In this document: positions 16,967 to 29,379 of the stretch, piece by piece
Numbering within the stretch: position 1 is the first letter of the stretch
Layout: each line of letters begins with the position of its first letter
Origin: Marilutibacter spongiae
GTDB lineage: Bacteria > Pseudomonadota > Gammaproteobacteria > Xanthomonadales > Xanthomonadaceae
Reading direction: 5' to 3'
Length of the DNA stretch: 64,000 nt
Assembly (NCBI RefSeq): GCF_014145325.1
Contig: NZ_JACHTF010000007.1
Span: 1-64,000, forward strand
Made by a program: the position numbers and the translations under genes
Notes under the pieces: model-generated
Databases searched by the model: none
The model's input: only the letters and a program-made list of their open reading frames with translations
What the model was told of the DNA's origin: nothing

Positions 16967-19348
16967 TTGAAAGAGAACATCCTCTGGCTGCATGAGTTGC
17001 GCCTGTCCGACCTCGCCCGCGTAGGCGGCAAGAACTCCTCGCTCGGCGAGATGATCGGCAACCTGGCCAACCTCGGCGTCTCGGTCCCCGGCGGCTATGC
17101 CACCACGTCGGAGGCGTTCAAGTCCTTCATCGAACACAACAACCTGCACCAGCGCATCTTCGACCGCCTGGCCACGCTCGACGTGGAGGACGTGCCGGCG
17201 CTGACGGCCGCGGGCGCGGAGATCCGCGGCTGGGTGACGGATGCGCCGCTCCAGCCCGACCTGGACGCGGCCATCCGCGAGGCCTACCGCCGCCTCTGCG
17301 ACCAGAACGGCGGAGGCGAGGTCGCCGTCGCGGTGCGTTCCTCGGCGACCGCCGAGGACCTCCCCGATGCCTCGTTCGCCGGCCAGCAGGAGACCTTCCT
17401 CAACGTGACCGGCGAGGACGACGTCGTCCACAAGGTCAAGGAAGTCTTCGCCAGCCTCTACAACGATCGCGCGATCGCGTACCGCGTCCACCACGGCTTC
17501 AAGCACGAGGACGTGTTCCTGTCGGCCGGCGTGCAGCTGATGGTCCGCTCCGACGTCGGCGCCTCCGGCGTGCTGTTCACCCTGGACACCGAGTCGGGCT
17601 TCCGCGACGTGGTCTTCATCACCTCCAGCTATGGCCTGGGCGAGATGGTGGTGCAGGGCGCGGTCAATCCCGACGAGTTCTTCGTCTACAAGCCCACCGC
17701 GCGCGAGGGTCGCCCGGCGATCCTGCGCCGCGCGATCGGGGCCAAGCAGCTGCGCATGGTCTACTCCGACCAGCCCGGCGAGCGCGTGCGCATCGAGGAC
17801 ACGCCGGCCGAACTGCGCAACCGCTTCTCGATCGACGACGCGGACGTGCACGAGCTGGCCAAGCAGGCGATGGTCATCGAGAAGCACTACGGCCGCCCGA
17901 TGGACATCGAATGGGCGAAGGATGGCGTCAGCGGCAAGCTCTTCATCGTCCAGGCGCGCCCCGAGACGGTGAAGTCGCGCGCCAAGGCCACCCAGATCGA
18001 GCGCTTCCAGCTCGGCGAGCGCGGCCCGGTGATCTGCGAGGGGCGCGCGATCGGCCAGAAGATCGGCAGCGGCGTGGCGCGCGTCGTCCGTTCCCTCGAC
18101 GACATGAACCGCGTGCAGCCCGGCGACGTGCTGGTCGCCGACATGACCGATCCGGACTGGGAGCCGGTGATGAAGCGCTCGGCGGCGATCGTCACCAATC
18201 GCGGCGGACGCACCTGCCATGCCGCCATCATCGCCCGCGAACTGGGCGTGCCGGCCGTGGTCGGCACCGGCAACGCGCTGGACACGATCCAGGACGGCCA
18301 GGTGGTGACGATCAGCTGCGCCGAGGGCGACACCGGCTTCATCTACGACGGCGCCCTGCCCTTCGAGCGCCACACCGCCGACCTGGAGCACATGCCGCCG
18401 GCGCCGCTCAAGGTGATGATGAACGTCGCCAACCCCGAGCGCGCGTTCGACTTCGCCATGTTGCCCAATGCCGGCGTTGGCCTGGCCCGACTGGAGATGA
18501 TCATCGCCAGCCACATCGGCGTGCATCCCAAGGCCCTGCTCGAGTACGACCAGCAGGACGCCGAGACGAAGAAGCGCATCGACGAGCGCACCGCCGGCTA
18601 CGGCAACCCCGTCGACTTCTACGTCGACCGGCTGGCCGAGGGCATCGCGACGATCACCGCGTCGTTCGCGCCCAACCCGGTGATCGTGCGGCTCTCGGAC
18701 TTCAAGTCCAACGAGTACGCCAACCTGGTCGGCGGCAGCCGCTACGAACCGCACGAAGAGAACCCGATGATCGGCTACCGCGGCGCCAGCCGCTACGTCG
18801 ACCCGGCGTTCTCGGAGGCCTTCGCGCTGGAGTGCCGTGCGGTGCTGAAGGTCCGCGAGCAGATGGGGCTGACCAACTGCTGGGTGATGATCCCGTTCGT
18901 TCGCACCCTCGACGAGGGCCGGCGCGTGGTCGAGGTGCTCAAGGCGAATGGCCTCGAGCAGGGCAAGGACGGGCTGAAGATCATCATGATGTGCGAGCTT
19001 CCGTCCAACGCGCTGATGGCCGAGGAGTTCCTGGAGATCTTCGACGGCTTCTCGATCGGTTCCAACGACCTGACCCAGCTGACCCTGGGCCTGGACCGCG
19101 ATTCGGGCCTGATCGCCCACCTGTTCGACGAGCGCGACCCGGCCGTCAAGAAACTGCTCGCGATGGCGATAGCGACCGCCAAGGCCAAGGGCAAGTACGT
19201 CGGCATCTGCGGCCAGGGCCCGAGCGACCACCCCGACCTGGCGCAATGGCTGATGGAACAGGGCATCGATTCGGTCTCGCTCAACCCCGACACCGTCGTC
19301 GACACCTGGCTCAAGCTGGCCAAGGCCAAGGATGCCGCGAAGGGCTGA
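16967..19348 (+). CDS. ppsA: Phosphoenolpyruvate synthase
   Basis: 793 residues from a TTG start at 16967, which has AGGAG nine bases upstream and gives the expected family N-terminus ([22 protein letters not shown]). The swivelling-domain catalytic His is in [21 protein letters not shown] and the PEP-binding barrel has [14 protein letters not shown] and [18 protein letters not shown]. The enzyme converts pyruvate and ATP into PEP, AMP and phosphate for gluconeogenesis. A frame extending upstream to 16742 overlaps ppsR and lacks family similarity. The threonine next to the catalytic His (GGRTCHA) is the site PpsR would phosphorylate. Confidence 0.97.
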   Translation: MKENILWLHELRLSDLARVGGKNSSLGEMIGNLANLGVSVPGGYATTSEAFKSFIEHNNLHQRIFDRLATLDVEDVPALTAAGAEIRGWVTDAPLQPDLDAAIREAYRRLCDQNGGGEVAVAVRSSATAEDLPDASFAGQQETFLNVTGEDDVVHKVKEVFASLYNDRAIAYRVHHGFKHEDVFLSAGVQLMVRSDVGASGVLFTLDTESGFRDVVFITSSYGLGEMVVQGAVNPDEFFVYKPTAREGRPAILRRAIGAKQLRMVYSDQPGERVRIEDTPAELRNRFSIDDADVHELAKQAMVIEKHYGRPMDIEWAKDGVSGKLFIVQARPETVKSRAKATQIERFQLGERGPVICEGRAIGQKIGSGVARVVRSLDDMNRVQPGDVLVADMTDPDWEPVMKRSAAIVTNRGGRTCHAAIIARELGVPAVVGTGNALDTIQDGQVVTISCAEGDTGFIYDGALPFERHTADLEHMPPAPLKVMMNVANPERAFDFAMLPNAGVGLARLEMIIASHIGVHPKALLEYDQQDAETKKRIDERTAGYGNPVDFYVDRLAEGIATITASFAPNPVIVRLSDFKSNEYANLVGGSRYEPHEENPMIGYRGASRYVDPAFSEAFALECRAVLKVREQMGLTNCWVMIPFVRTLDEGRRVVEVLKANGLEQGKDGLKIIMMCELPSNALMAEEFLEIFDGFSIGSNDLTQLTLGLDRDSGLIAHLFDERDPAVKKLLAMAIATAKAKGKYVGICGQGPSDHPDLAQWLMEQGIDSVSLNPDTVVDTWLKLAKAKDAAKG

Positions 19349-19403
19349 AGCGGCGGCATGACGCAACGCTAACGCGCCGGCATCTATGCTGGCCGCCACA
19401 ACC

Positions 19404-19428
19404 GGAGCCCCGCATCAAGCGGGGCTCC
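19404..19428 (+). terminator. Hairpin after ppsA
   Basis: Perfect 10-bp stem GGAGCCCCGC/GCGGGGCTCC with a 5-base ATCAA loop, 55 bp after the ppsA stop. The following bases GCATTTG are only weakly T-rich, so termination may be partial. It ends 26 bp before the mscS start. Confidence 0.65.
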
Positions 19429-19453
19429 GCATTTGAAGAATCCGGAGATGCGA

Positions 19454-20359
<906 letters not shown>

Positions 20360-20385
20360 GGCGCGAGCAGGCCCGGCGGCGGCGC

Positions 20386-20958
20386 TCAGGCGCCGTCCAG
20401 CCCCGACAGGCGTCCCATGAAGCCGCGGTAGTGGCGCAGCTCGGCGATGGAGTCGTGGACGTCGCTCAGGGCCGTGTGGCGCGCCTGCTTCTGCACGCCC
20501 GACAGCACGCTGGGCGCCCAGCGGCGCGCGAGCTCCTTGATGGTGCTCACGTCCAGGTTGCGGTAGTGGAAGTGGCGCTCCACCGCGGGCATCAGGCGAT
20601 GCAGGAAGCGCCGGTCCTGGCAGATGGAGTTGCCGCACATCGGGGAGGCGCCCGCCGACACCCACTCCTGCAGGAACGCCAGCGTGCGCGATTCGGCCTC
20701 GGCCATGTCCACGTCGCTCTCGACCACGCGCTTCCACAGGCCGGAGCCGCCGTGCTGCCGGCGGTTCCAGTCGTCCATCGCCTGCAGGCACGCCTCGCTG
20801 TGGCGGATCGCCAGCTCGGGGCCCTCGGCCAGGATATCCAGGTTTGCGTCGGTCACCAGCGTCGCGATCTCGAGGATCGAGTCGTTGTCGGTATCCAGGC
20901 CGGTCATTTCCAGGTCGATCCAGATGAGCCGGTCGCCCTTCCCTGTCTTCGTCGTCAT
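20386..20958 (-). CDS. orn: Oligoribonuclease
   Basis: 190 residues. DEDDh exonuclease motifs are visible: [10 protein letters not shown] near residue 14, [10 protein letters not shown] in the middle, and [11 protein letters not shown] near the C-terminus. The enzyme degrades 2-5-nucleotide RNAs, including pGpG from cyclic-di-GMP turnover, and is essential in many gammaproteobacteria. It is divergent from the DUF2721 gene with only about 27 bp between starts, so their promoters overlap each other or the coding ends. Confidence 0.96.
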   Translation of the reverse strand: MTTKTGKGDRLIWIDLEMTGLDTDNDSILEIATLVTDANLDILAEGPELAIRHSEACLQAMDDWNRRQHGGSGLWKRVVESDVDMAEAESRTLAFLQEWVSAGASPMCGNSICQDRRFLHRLMPAVERHFHYRNLDVSTIKELARRWAPSVLSGVQKQARHTALSDVHDSIAELRHYRGFMGRLSGLDGA

Positions 20959-20985
20959 GTCTCGCCGCTGCTGTCGTGTCCGGGC

Positions 20986-21498
20986 ATGATAGCGGCAACC
21001 CCGCCATCGCGTACCGACATGCTCCAGGACGCCGCCGCCCACTACACCATCCTGACCGCGATGCTCGCGCCCGCGTTCTTCCTCACCGCCACCGCGTCGT
21101 TGCTGATGTCGGCGAACGCGCGCCTGGCCCGCGTGATCGACCGGGCGCGGACGCTCCTGCAGGAGCTGGAGAGCGCATCGGATGAGCAGGAGCTTCGCAG
21201 GATCGAAAGCCAGATCGCCATCCAGCGGCGGCGCAGCCGGATCACGCTGTATGGCGGCCAGCTCCTGTACATCGCCGTCAGCTGCTTCGTCGGCACCAGC
21301 CTGACCGTGGCCGCGGACGCCTTCCTGGGATACCGCTTCGTGTCCGCGCCCACGGCGCTCGCGGCCCTGGGCGTGACCATGCTGCTGGCGGCGAGCGTGC
21401 TGCTCGCCTACGAGTCGAGCCTGGCCGTGCGCGTCATCAACGACGAAATGGACCACGGCCACGCCCGGGCCACGGCCCGGCGGACCCGCGGACGCTGA
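20986..21498 (+). CDS. DUF2721 membrane protein
   Basis: 170 residues from the ATG at 20986; a second in-frame ATG at 21019 would give 159 residues. The family signature is visible in [29 protein letters not shown], followed by a charged coiled stretch ([19 protein letters not shown]) and two further hydrophobic segments ([18 protein letters not shown] and [20 protein letters not shown]). The function of DUF2721 proteins is unknown. No operon partner is evident: fdxA follows end to end on the other strand. Confidence 0.8.
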   Translation: MIAATPPSRTDMLQDAAAHYTILTAMLAPAFFLTATASLLMSANARLARVIDRARTLLQELESASDEQELRRIESQIAIQRRRSRITLYGGQLLYIAVSCFVGTSLTVAADAFLGYRFVSAPTALAALGVTMLLAASVLLAYESSLAVRVINDEMDHGHARATARRTRGR

Positions 21499-21503
21499 TC
21501 GGG

Positions 21504-21830
21504 CTAAAGGGACCGGCCGAACACGATCGCGAACTTGCCGGGGCGCCCTTCCCACTTGGCCGCATCCGCCGGCGGCTCGCCCTTGCGGGTGATCACGGGT
21601 GCGTGCGCCGACTGCTCGGCGGCGAACGCGATCCAGGGCCCCAACGCGTCCTCGTCGTCGCGCTGGATCGCCTCGACGGGACACTCGGGTTCGCAGACCC
21701 CGCAGTCGATGCAGGCCTCCGGGTCGATGACCAGCATCGCGTCGAGCTCGTGGAAGCAGTCCACCGGGCAGACCTCCACGCAGTCCATGTACTTGCAGCG
21801 GATGCAGTTGTCGGTGACGACGTAGGTCAT
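21504..21830 (-). CDS. fdxA: Seven-iron ferredoxin FdxA
   Basis: 108 residues. The first half has two Cys clusters, [18 protein letters not shown] and [12 protein letters not shown], which provide the [3Fe-4S] and [4Fe-4S] ligands of the Azotobacter FdI type. The C-terminal 50 residues ([16 protein letters not shown]) form the usual FdxA extension. It is a low-potential soluble electron carrier. The start lies in a short divergent intergenic region shared with the GntR gene, so that regulator may also affect fdxA. Confidence 0.93.
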   Translation of the reverse strand: MTYVVTDNCIRCKYMDCVEVCPVDCFHELDAMLVIDPEACIDCGVCEPECPVEAIQRDDEDALGPWIAFAAEQSAHAPVITRKGEPPADAAKWEGRPGKFAIVFGRSL

Positions 21831-21843
21831 GAGCGGGAGCGCG

Positions 21844-21891
21844 TTGCATTGATTGTCCGCTGATGTTGTCTGACAATATCACGCAATGCAA
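21844..21891. promoter_or_regulatory. Nested inverted repeats between fdxA and gntR, probable GntR operator
   Basis: The inner site is a perfect dyad TTGTC-T-GACAA (21866-21876). It sits within a wider inverted repeat, TTGCATTG (21844-21851) and CAATGCAA (21884-21891); the right arm covers the gntR ATG. A further TTGTC half-site lies at 21853-21857. FCD-type GntR regulators typically bind short dyads of this form. Confidence 0.65.
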
Positions 21892-22581
21892 GCCGCCACG
21901 CCCAAGCCAGGAACCGCCACCGCCATCGCTGCGGTCGAACCACCGTCGGCCGTGGACGCGGTCGTCGACGCCATCACCCGTGCCGTCCGCGACGGCCAGT
22001 TCGTTCCGGGACAGCGCCTGGTCGAGCTGGACTTCGCTCGTCGGCTGGGGGTCTCGCGATCTTCGGTACGCGAGGCGTTCCAGCGACTGGTCGCCGACGG
22101 GCTGCTCGCCGCGATACCCAACCGCGGGGTCACCATCCGCCAGCTGTCGCGCGAGGAAGTCGAGGATTGGTTCGAGGTCCGGATCGCGCTCGAATCGCTC
22201 GCCATCCGCAAGGCCACGCCCGTACTCGCGGGCGATCCGGCGGTCCTGTACTTGCTTCTCGATGCCATGGACGAAGCGGTCGGCGATGGCGACATCCGTC
22301 GCTACTCGGACCTCAACCGCGAACTGCATGAACGCTGCACGCGCGCTGCCGGCAACCCCCATCTGGCCACCCTCCTCGAGCGGCTCGGCCATTCGATCCA
22401 CGGGCTGCAGTTCCGCTTGATGGTCGAGCCCCGCAAGGCCTTCGACACGCATGCGCAGCACCATCGGCTCGTGCAGGCCATCCTCGCGAACGACGCGGAC
22501 GCTGCAGAAGGCGCGGTGCGCGCCCACCTGGAAACCACGCGGCGCCTGATCCAGGCCCTGCCCGACCACCACTTCGCCTGA
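21886..22581 (+). CDS. GntR-family transcriptional regulator, FCD/FadR-type
   Basis: 231 residues. The winged helix spans residues about 20-90: [32 protein letters not shown], then [10 protein letters not shown]. The C-terminal FCD effector domain has [24 protein letters not shown] and [19 protein letters not shown], where His and Asp residues usually bind a metal and a carboxylate ligand. It precedes the deiodinase-like flavoprotein by 19 bp on the same strand, so it is probably an autoregulator of that pair. The effector is unknown. Confidence 0.9.
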   Translation: MQAATPKPGTATAIAAVEPPSAVDAVVDAITRAVRDGQFVPGQRLVELDFARRLGVSRSSVREAFQRLVADGLLAAIPNRGVTIRQLSREEVEDWFEVRIALESLAIRKATPVLAGDPAVLYLLLDAMDEAVGDGDIRRYSDLNRELHERCTRAAGNPHLATLLERLGHSIHGLQFRLMVEPRKAFDTHAQHHRLVQAILANDADAAEGAVRAHLETTRRLIQALPDHHFA

Positions 22582-22600
22582 CACCCGGAAGGACACGCCG

Positions 22601-23290
22601 ATGCCCGCTGCCCCGACCCACGACTACGTGCCCATTCCCCTGCCCGACTACGAGGAGCTGCCGCTCGATGCGATGCGCGCCAACGCGCTGGCCTTCCATG
22701 CACGCATGCGCACGCGCCATAGCGTGCGCGACTTCGACAGTCGACCGGTGCAGCGCGACATCATCGAAACCTGCCTGCGCGCCGCGGGCACCGCCCCCAA
22801 TGGCGCCAACCACCAGCCCTGGCATTTCAGCGTCATCGGCGACGCCGGCATGAAGCGCCGGATCCGCGAGGCCGGCGAGCGTGAGGAGCGTGCGTTCTAC
22901 GAGGGCAAGGCGGGAGAGGAATGGCTGGACGCCCTGAAGCCGCTGGGGACTGACGCCGACAAGCCCTTCCTGGAAGAAGCGCCCTGGCTGATCTGCATTT
23001 TCGGCGAGCGCAAGAGCGTCTCGGCGGACGGCGTGCTGCGCAAGAACTACTACGTGCCCGAGTCGGTGAGCATCGCCACCGGCTTCCTGATCGCCGCGCT
23101 CCACCATGCCGGGCTGGCCACGCTCACGCATACGCCCAACCCGATGAACTTCCTCAACGAAGTCTGCGGGCGGCCGGCGCACGACAAGGCGTACATCCTG
23201 CTGGTGGTGGGCTACCCCAGGGCCGGTGCGACCATTCCCCGGCATGCGACCGAGAAGCGGTCGCTGGAAGAGATCGCCAGCTTCTTCTGA
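22601..23290 (+). CDS. Nitroreductase-superfamily flavoprotein resembling iodotyrosine deiodinase
   Basis: 229 residues. The FMN-binding motif RHSVRDFD (residues 40-46) and [11 protein letters not shown] are those of the nitroreductase fold. Beyond that the sequence follows iodotyrosine deiodinase: the active-site lid EREERAFY...W...[10 protein letters not shown], then [22 protein letters not shown] and [17 protein letters not shown]. The lid residues that hold the amino-acid zwitterion in human IYD (Glu157, Tyr161, Lys182) align with Glu96, Tyr100 and Lys121 here, with the same spacings of 4 and 21. The family reductively removes halogen from halotyrosines with NADPH-derived electrons. Activity on iodo- or bromotyrosine is therefore plausible but unproven; a generic nitroreductase is the alternative. 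Confidence 0.85.
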   Translation: MPAAPTHDYVPIPLPDYEELPLDAMRANALAFHARMRTRHSVRDFDSRPVQRDIIETCLRAAGTAPNGANHQPWHFSVIGDAGMKRRIREAGEREERAFYEGKAGEEWLDALKPLGTDADKPFLEEAPWLICIFGERKSVSADGVLRKNYYVPESVSIATGFLIAALHHAGLATLTHTPNPMNFLNEVCGRPAHDKAYILLVVGYPRAGATIPRHATEKRSLEEIASFF

Positions 23291-23296
23291 TGGGCT

Positions 23297-23782
23297 TCAG
23301 CCTGCTCGGGGCTTGCCGCGCTTGGCCCTGAAGTAGGCGGTCAGCCGCGCACCCGCCTCCTCGCCCAGCACGCCACCCGCCGCCTCGACGCGGTGGTTGT
23401 GCCGCGGATCGGCCAGCAGGTCGAACACGCTGCCCGCCGCCCCCGTCTTGGGATCACTGGCGCCGTAGACGACGCGCGCGACGCGCGCGTGGACCATCGC
23501 CATCGCGCACATCGCACAGGGCTCGAGGGTCACGTAGAGCGTACTGCCTAGCAGGCGGTGGTTGCCCAGGCGCCGCCCGGCCTGGCGCATGGCGACGATC
23601 TCGGCATGCGCGGTGGGGTCGTGCTCGGTGATGTTGCGGTTCCAGCCCTCGCCCAGCACCTCGCCCGTGTCCGAGACCAGCACGGCGCCGACGGGGATCT
23701 CGTCGTCCTCGCGTTCCGCCCGCGTGGCCAGGGCCAGGGCATGGCGCATCCAGCGTTCGTCTTGGGTCATGCGCTCAGTCAT
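23297..23782 (-). CDS. tadA: tRNA-specific adenosine(34) deaminase
   Basis: 161 residues from the ATG at 23782, which overlaps the upstream hydrolase stop by eight bases; an ATG at 23770 would give 157 residues. The catalytic zinc site is PTAHAEI (His and Glu) and PCAMCAMAM (two Cys). VGAVLV and DPKTGAAGSVFDLL are conserved TadA features. It converts the wobble adenosine of tRNA-Arg(ACG) to inosine and is normally essential. Confidence 0.94.
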   Translation of the reverse strand: MTERMTQDERWMRHALALATRAEREDDEIPVGAVLVSDTGEVLGEGWNRNITEHDPTAHAEIVAMRQAGRRLGNHRLLGSTLYVTLEPCAMCAMAMVHARVARVVYGASDPKTGAAGSVFDLLADPRHNHRVEAAGGVLGEEAGARLTAYFRAKRGKPRAG

Positions 23783-24776
23783 CGGCGGCATCGACCAGGA
23801 CGTCGAGCAGGGCCGCGTGGAAGCGCGCCGGCGCCTCGACCTGGGGCGAATGGCCCAGCTCGGGGAACTCGACCAGGGTCGCCTCGGGGATCGCTTCGGC
23901 CGCCTGCCGGCCCAGCACCGGGTAGTCGCCCAGGCGCGCGGCAACCTCCGGCGGCGCGCGCCCGGCGCCCGGCGCGGTCCGGTCCTTGCCGCCGATCATC
24001 AGCACGACAGGCACGCGGATGGACCCGAACTCGTGCACCACCGGCTGGGTGAACAGCATGTCGCTGGCCAGGGCCTGGTTCCAGGCGACCTGGCGTCCGC
24101 CCGGCCCGGCATACATGCCGGCGAGCATGTCGACCCAGCGGTCGTACTCCGGCTTCCACGCGCCGTTGTAGTAGAAGCGCGACTGGTAGGCCTTGATGGA
24201 GGCGGCGTCGGTACGCAGTTCCCCCGCGAACAGGGCGTCGATGCTGGCATAGGGCACGCCCTTGGCCTGCCAGTCTTCGAGCCCGATCGGGTTGACGAGC
24301 ACCAGGCGCTCGACCGCATCGGGGAAATCCAGCGCATGGCGCGTGGCCAGCATGCCGCCCATCGAGTGGCCCACGACGATGGCCCGCTCGACGCCGGCAC
24401 CGGCCAGCAGCGCGTGGGTATTGGCTGCCAGCTGGTGGAAGCTGAACTGGTAGGCGGCGGGCTTGCTCGACTTGCAGAAGCCGACCTGGTCGGGGGCGAT
24501 CACGCGGAATCCGGCGTCGGACAGCACCCCGATGGTGGCGTCCCAGGTCGCCGCGCAGAAGTTCTTGCCGTGCAACAACACGACGGTCCGGCCGTTGGGT
24601 GCGCCAGCCGGCGGCACGTCCATGTAGGCCATCTCCAGTGCCTGCCCCTGAGACTGCAGGCGGAAGGTCGACACCGGATACGAATAGTCGAAGCCCTCCA
24701 GCCGCGCGCCGTAGGACTGGGCCTGGGCCACCGGTCCGATCGCGGCCAGCAGGACGGCCAGGACCCCGTGCTTCAT
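23775..24776 (-). CDS. Exported alpha/beta hydrolase
   Basis: 333 residues with a signal peptide (HGVLAVLLAAIGPVAQAQ). The oxyanion region is LLHGKNFCAATW, the nucleophile Ser is in GHSMGG, the acid is the Asp of GGKDRTAPG and the catalytic His is in ELGHSPQ. The fold and triad are complete, so it should be an active esterase or lipase-like enzyme of the periplasm. The exact substrate is not evident. The stop overlaps the start of tadA, so the two are probably co-transcribed. Confidence 0.88.
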   Translation of the reverse strand: MKHGVLAVLLAAIGPVAQAQSYGARLEGFDYSYPVSTFRLQSQGQALEMAYMDVPPAGAPNGRTVVLLHGKNFCAATWDATIGVLSDAGFRVIAPDQVGFCKSSKPAAYQFSFHQLAANTHALLAGAGVERAIVVGHSMGGMLATRHALDFPDAVERLVLVNPIGLEDWQAKGVPYASIDALFAGELRTDAASIKAYQSRFYYNGAWKPEYDRWVDMLAGMYAGPGGRQVAWNQALASDMLFTQPVVHEFGSIRVPVVLMIGGKDRTAPGAGRAPPEVAARLGDYPVLGRQAAEAIPEATLVEFPELGHSPQVEAPARFHAALLDVLVDAADD

Positions 24777-24816
24777 TGGCTTGCTCCGATTCGCCTACAG
24801 GTGGAACGCGCCCGCG

Positions 24817-26382
<1,566 letters not shown>

Positions 26383-26386
26383 GGTG

Positions 26387-26480
26387 GGTGATGGGTATTG
26401 GGTGATGGGTGATTCGATTGGCGGCAACGGCCTGCGGTCCGGATGTTCGCGAATCACGAATCCCCGAATCACCAATCACG
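26387..26480. repeat. GTGATGGGTGATTCG inverted-repeat element, copy 1 (guaB-guaA gap)
   Basis: Left arm GTGATGGGTGATTCG (26402-26416) is complementary to CGAATCACCAATCAC (26465-26479) with 14 of 15 matches. A direct partial copy, GGTGATGGGT, precedes it near 26388. The element nearly fills the guaB-guaA gap. A related copy with the same core lies at 44565-44658, between fadB and fadA. Confidence 0.7.
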
Positions 26481-26491
26481 CCGTGCCGGCG

Positions 26492-27949
26492 TCAGCCGGC
26501 ACGGTAGTTCGGCGGTTCCTTGGTGATCTGCACGTCGTGGACGTGGCTCTCGCGGCTGCCGGCATTGGTCACGCGCACGAAGCTGGGCTTGCGGCGCATG
26601 TCCTCGATGGTCGCGCAGCCGACGTAGCCCATGGTCGCGCGCAGGCCTCCGGCGAGCTGGTGGACGACGTTGCCCAGCGGGCCCCGGTAAGGGACGCGTC
26701 CCTCGATGCCCTCGGGCACCAGCTTGTCGGCGTCGGAGGCGTCCTGGAAATAGCGGTCCTTGGAGCCCTGCTCCATCGCTCCCAGGCTGCCCATGCCGCG
26801 GTAGCTCTTGTAGCTGCGCCCCTGGAACAGCTCCACCTCGCCGGGGGCTTCCTCGGTGCCGGCGAACAGGCCGCCGACCATGACCGTGGAGGCACCGGCG
26901 ACGATCGCCTTGCCGATGTCGCCCGAGTAACGGATGCCGCCGTCGGCGATCAGCGGGATGCGGTCCTGCAGCGCCTCGGCCACCATGGCGACCGCGGTGA
27001 CCTGCGGCACGCCGACGCCGGCAACGATGCGGGTGGTGCAGATCGAGCCGGGGCCCACGCCCACCTTGACCGCGTCGGCACCATGGTCCATCAGGGCCAG
27101 GGCGGCGTCGCCGGTGACGATGTTGCCGCCGATGACCTGCAGTTGCGGGAAGGTCTTCTTGACCCAGCGCACGCGCTCGAGCACGCCCTGCGAGTGGCCG
27201 TGCGCGGTGTCGACCACCACCACGTCCACGCCCGCGGCGGCCAGCGCCTCGATGCGCGCTTCGGTGTCGCCGCCCACCCCGACCGCCGCGCCGACCAGCA
27301 GGCGCTCGCTGCTGTCGTAGGCGGCGTTGGGGTTGTCGCGCTTCTTCTGGATGTCCTTGACCGTGATCAGGCCACGCAGTTCGAAGCCGTCGTTGACCAC
27401 CAGCACCTTCTCGATGCGGTGCTTGTGCAGCAGCTCCAGCACTTCCTCGTCGGACGCGCCCTCGCCCACCGTCACCAGGCGTTCCTTCTTGGTCATGATG
27501 TGGCGGACCGGATCGTCGAGCTTCTTCTCGAAGCGCATGTCGCGGCTGGTGACGATGCCGACCAGGGTGCCGCCATCGACGACGGGGACGCCGGAGATGT
27601 TGCGCGCGCGGGTCAGGTTGATGACCTCGCCGATGGTCGTCTCGGGACCGACGGTGAACGGCTCCTTGATCACCCCGGCCTCGAAGGTCTTGACCTGGGC
27701 GACCTGGGCGGCCTGCGCCGTCGCGCTCATGTTCTTGTGGATGATGCTGATGCCGCCGAGCTGGGCCATCGCGATGGCGAGGCGCGCTTCGCTGACCGTG
27801 TCCATCGCCGCCGACAGGATCGGCAGGCGGATGCTGAGGTCGCGGGTGAGGCGGGTCGTGAGGGAGACGTCCTTCGGCAGGACGGTGGAATGCGCCGGAA
27901 CGAGCGATACGTCGTCGTAGGTAAGCGCTTCAGCCTGGATGCGCAGCAT
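26492..27949 (-). CDS. guaB: IMP dehydrogenase
   Basis: 485 residues. The TIM barrel begins [13 protein letters not shown], is interrupted by two CBS domains at about residues 95-205 ([10 protein letters not shown] region), and has the catalytic Cys in [10 protein letters not shown], the flap in RGMGSLGAM and [18 protein letters not shown] near the end. The enzyme oxidises IMP to XMP with NAD+, the committed step to GMP. A possible -10 TACAAT lies at 27984-27979, about 30 bases before the ATG. Confidence 0.98.
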   Translation of the reverse strand: MLRIQAEALTYDDVSLVPAHSTVLPKDVSLTTRLTRDLSIRLPILSAAMDTVSEARLAIAMAQLGGISIIHKNMSATAQAAQVAQVKTFEAGVIKEPFTVGPETTIGEVINLTRARNISGVPVVDGGTLVGIVTSRDMRFEKKLDDPVRHIMTKKERLVTVGEGASDEEVLELLHKHRIEKVLVVNDGFELRGLITVKDIQKKRDNPNAAYDSSERLLVGAAVGVGGDTEARIEALAAAGVDVVVVDTAHGHSQGVLERVRWVKKTFPQLQVIGGNIVTGDAALALMDHGADAVKVGVGPGSICTTRIVAGVGVPQVTAVAMVAEALQDRIPLIADGGIRYSGDIGKAIVAGASTVMVGGLFAGTEEAPGEVELFQGRSYKSYRGMGSLGAMEQGSKDRYFQDASDADKLVPEGIEGRVPYRGPLGNVVHQLAGGLRATMGYVGCATIEDMRRKPSFVRVTNAGSRESHVHDVQITKEPPNYRAG

Positions 27950-28081
27950 GGGCGGGCCCGGGGAGGATGAAGCGCGTCATTGTAACCTGTTCGGCCCCCG
28001 CTGGCGCTGCCCCGTGGGGCAACCGAGCGTTCCAGCGGCGGCGACGACGGCGCCGGCTTGGCCGCCGTTCAGCGAACGCGC

Positions 28082-28990
28082 TCAGGCGGCGTCGCCGTCG
28101 GCCGACTCCGCCGCCTCCAGGGTGTTCTGCATCAGCGTGGCCACCGTCATCGGCCCGACGCCACCCGGTACAGGGGTGATCCAACTGGCGCGCTGCAGTC
28201 CCGCCTCGAAGCCGACGTCGCCGACCAGGCGGCCATCGTCCAGCCGGTTGATGCCCACGTCGATCACCACCGCGCCGGGCTTGACCCACTCCCCGGGGAT
28301 CAGCCCCGGACGCCCGACCGCCACCACGAGGATGTCGGCGCCGCGCACGGCCGCTTCCAGCACGTCGGGCGGGGTGAACTTGTGGCAGCTGGTGACGGTG
28401 CAGCCGGCGATCAGCAGTTCCAGCGCCATCGGCCGGCCGACGTGGTTGGACACGCCGACGATGGTCGCGCTCTGGCCCCGCACGGGGCGGTCGGTGTAGG
28501 CCAGCAGCGTGGTGATGCCACGCGGGGTGCAGGGGCGCAGGCCGAACTGGCGCAGGGCCAGGTGGCCGACGTTTTCGGGATGGAACCCGTCCACGTCCTT
28601 GGCCGGGCTGATCCGGTTGATCAGCGCGGTGGCGTCGCGCCGGTCAGGCAGCGGCAGCTGCAGCAGGATGCCGTGGATGGCAGGATCGGCGTTGAGGCGG
28701 TCGATCAGCGCCAGCAGCTCGGCGTCGCTGGTATCGGACGGCAGGTCGTGGTCGATCGCGCGGATGCCGACCTTCTCGGCCGCCCGGCGCTTGTTGCGCA
28801 CGTAGACCGCGGACGCCGGGTCGTCGCCCACCAGCACGACCGCCAGGCCGGGCCGGGACTTGCCGGCGGCCAGGCGCGCGTCGACCTGCGTCCTGAGCGA
28901 GTCGAGCAGGTCCTCGGCGATGCGCTTGCCATCGAGGATCCGTGCGGTCCCGGCCAGCGCGGCGGGTCGGGAGGGTTGCGGGTCGGTCAT
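28082..28990 (-). CDS. folD: Bifunctional methylenetetrahydrofolate dehydrogenase/cyclohydrolase
   Basis: 302 residues. The catalytic Lys is in [17 protein letters not shown], and the folate/NADP motifs are [26 protein letters not shown] and [15 protein letters not shown]. The protein interconverts 5,10-methylene-, methenyl- and 10-formyl-tetrahydrofolate in the cytoplasm. The Arg-rich N-terminus before [12 protein letters not shown] is about 15 residues longer than in E. coli FolD. Monocistronic; divergent from the DUF1244 gene. Confidence 0.97.
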   Translation of the reverse strand: MTDPQPSRPAALAGTARILDGKRIAEDLLDSLRTQVDARLAAGKSRPGLAVVLVGDDPASAVYVRNKRRAAEKVGIRAIDHDLPSDTSDAELLALIDRLNADPAIHGILLQLPLPDRRDATALINRISPAKDVDGFHPENVGHLALRQFGLRPCTPRGITTLLAYTDRPVRGQSATIVGVSNHVGRPMALELLIAGCTVTSCHKFTPPDVLEAAVRGADILVVAVGRPGLIPGEWVKPGAVVIDVGINRLDDGRLVGDVGFEAGLQRASWITPVPGGVGPMTVATLMQNTLEAAESADGDAA

Positions 28991-29073
28991 GCGGTTTCCG
29001 GGAGGCTGCGCTAGAGTCGGGGCCCGCCATTATCGCCCATCCGGCCGACGAGGCCGAGCCCGACGGACGCACC

Positions 29074-29379
29074 ATGACCGACATCGACCACGAAACCCTC
29101 CACCTGGAGGCCGCGGCCTTCCGCCGGCTGCGCGACCACCTCATGCAGGCGCGCCCGGACGTGCAGAACATCGACCTGATGATCCTCGCCGGCTTCTGCC
29201 GCAACTGCCTGGCGGACTGGTACCGCGAAGCCGCCCAGGCGCGCGGCATCACCATGAGCCGCGATGAGGCCCGCGAGGCCGTCTACGGCATGCCCTTCGC
29301 CGAATGGAAGGCGCTGCACCAGCGCGAGGCGACCGCCGAACAGCTGGCGGCCTTCGAGGTGGCGCGGAAGCGGGAATGA
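29074..29379 (+). CDS. DUF1244 family small protein
   Basis: 101 residues, matching the family length. Key features are AAAFRRLRDHLMQARPDVQNIDLM, ILAGFCRNCLADWYREAA and EAVYGMPFAEWKALHQ. The CRNC motif could bind metal or be redox-active. The function is unknown. The stop overlaps the start of the next gene as ATGA, so it is translationally coupled to the membrane-anchored hydrolase. Confidence 0.85.
   Translation: MTDIDHETLHLEAAAFRRLRDHLMQARPDVQNIDLMILAGFCRNCLADWYREAAQARGITMSRDEAREAVYGMPFAEWKALHQREATAEQLAAFEVARKRE

Noticed and set aside
15989-19399. A 1,136-codon minus-strand open frame running across ppsA into ppsR
   Set aside because: Only the last 272 residues (from 16807) are PpsR; the rest is antisense to ppsA.
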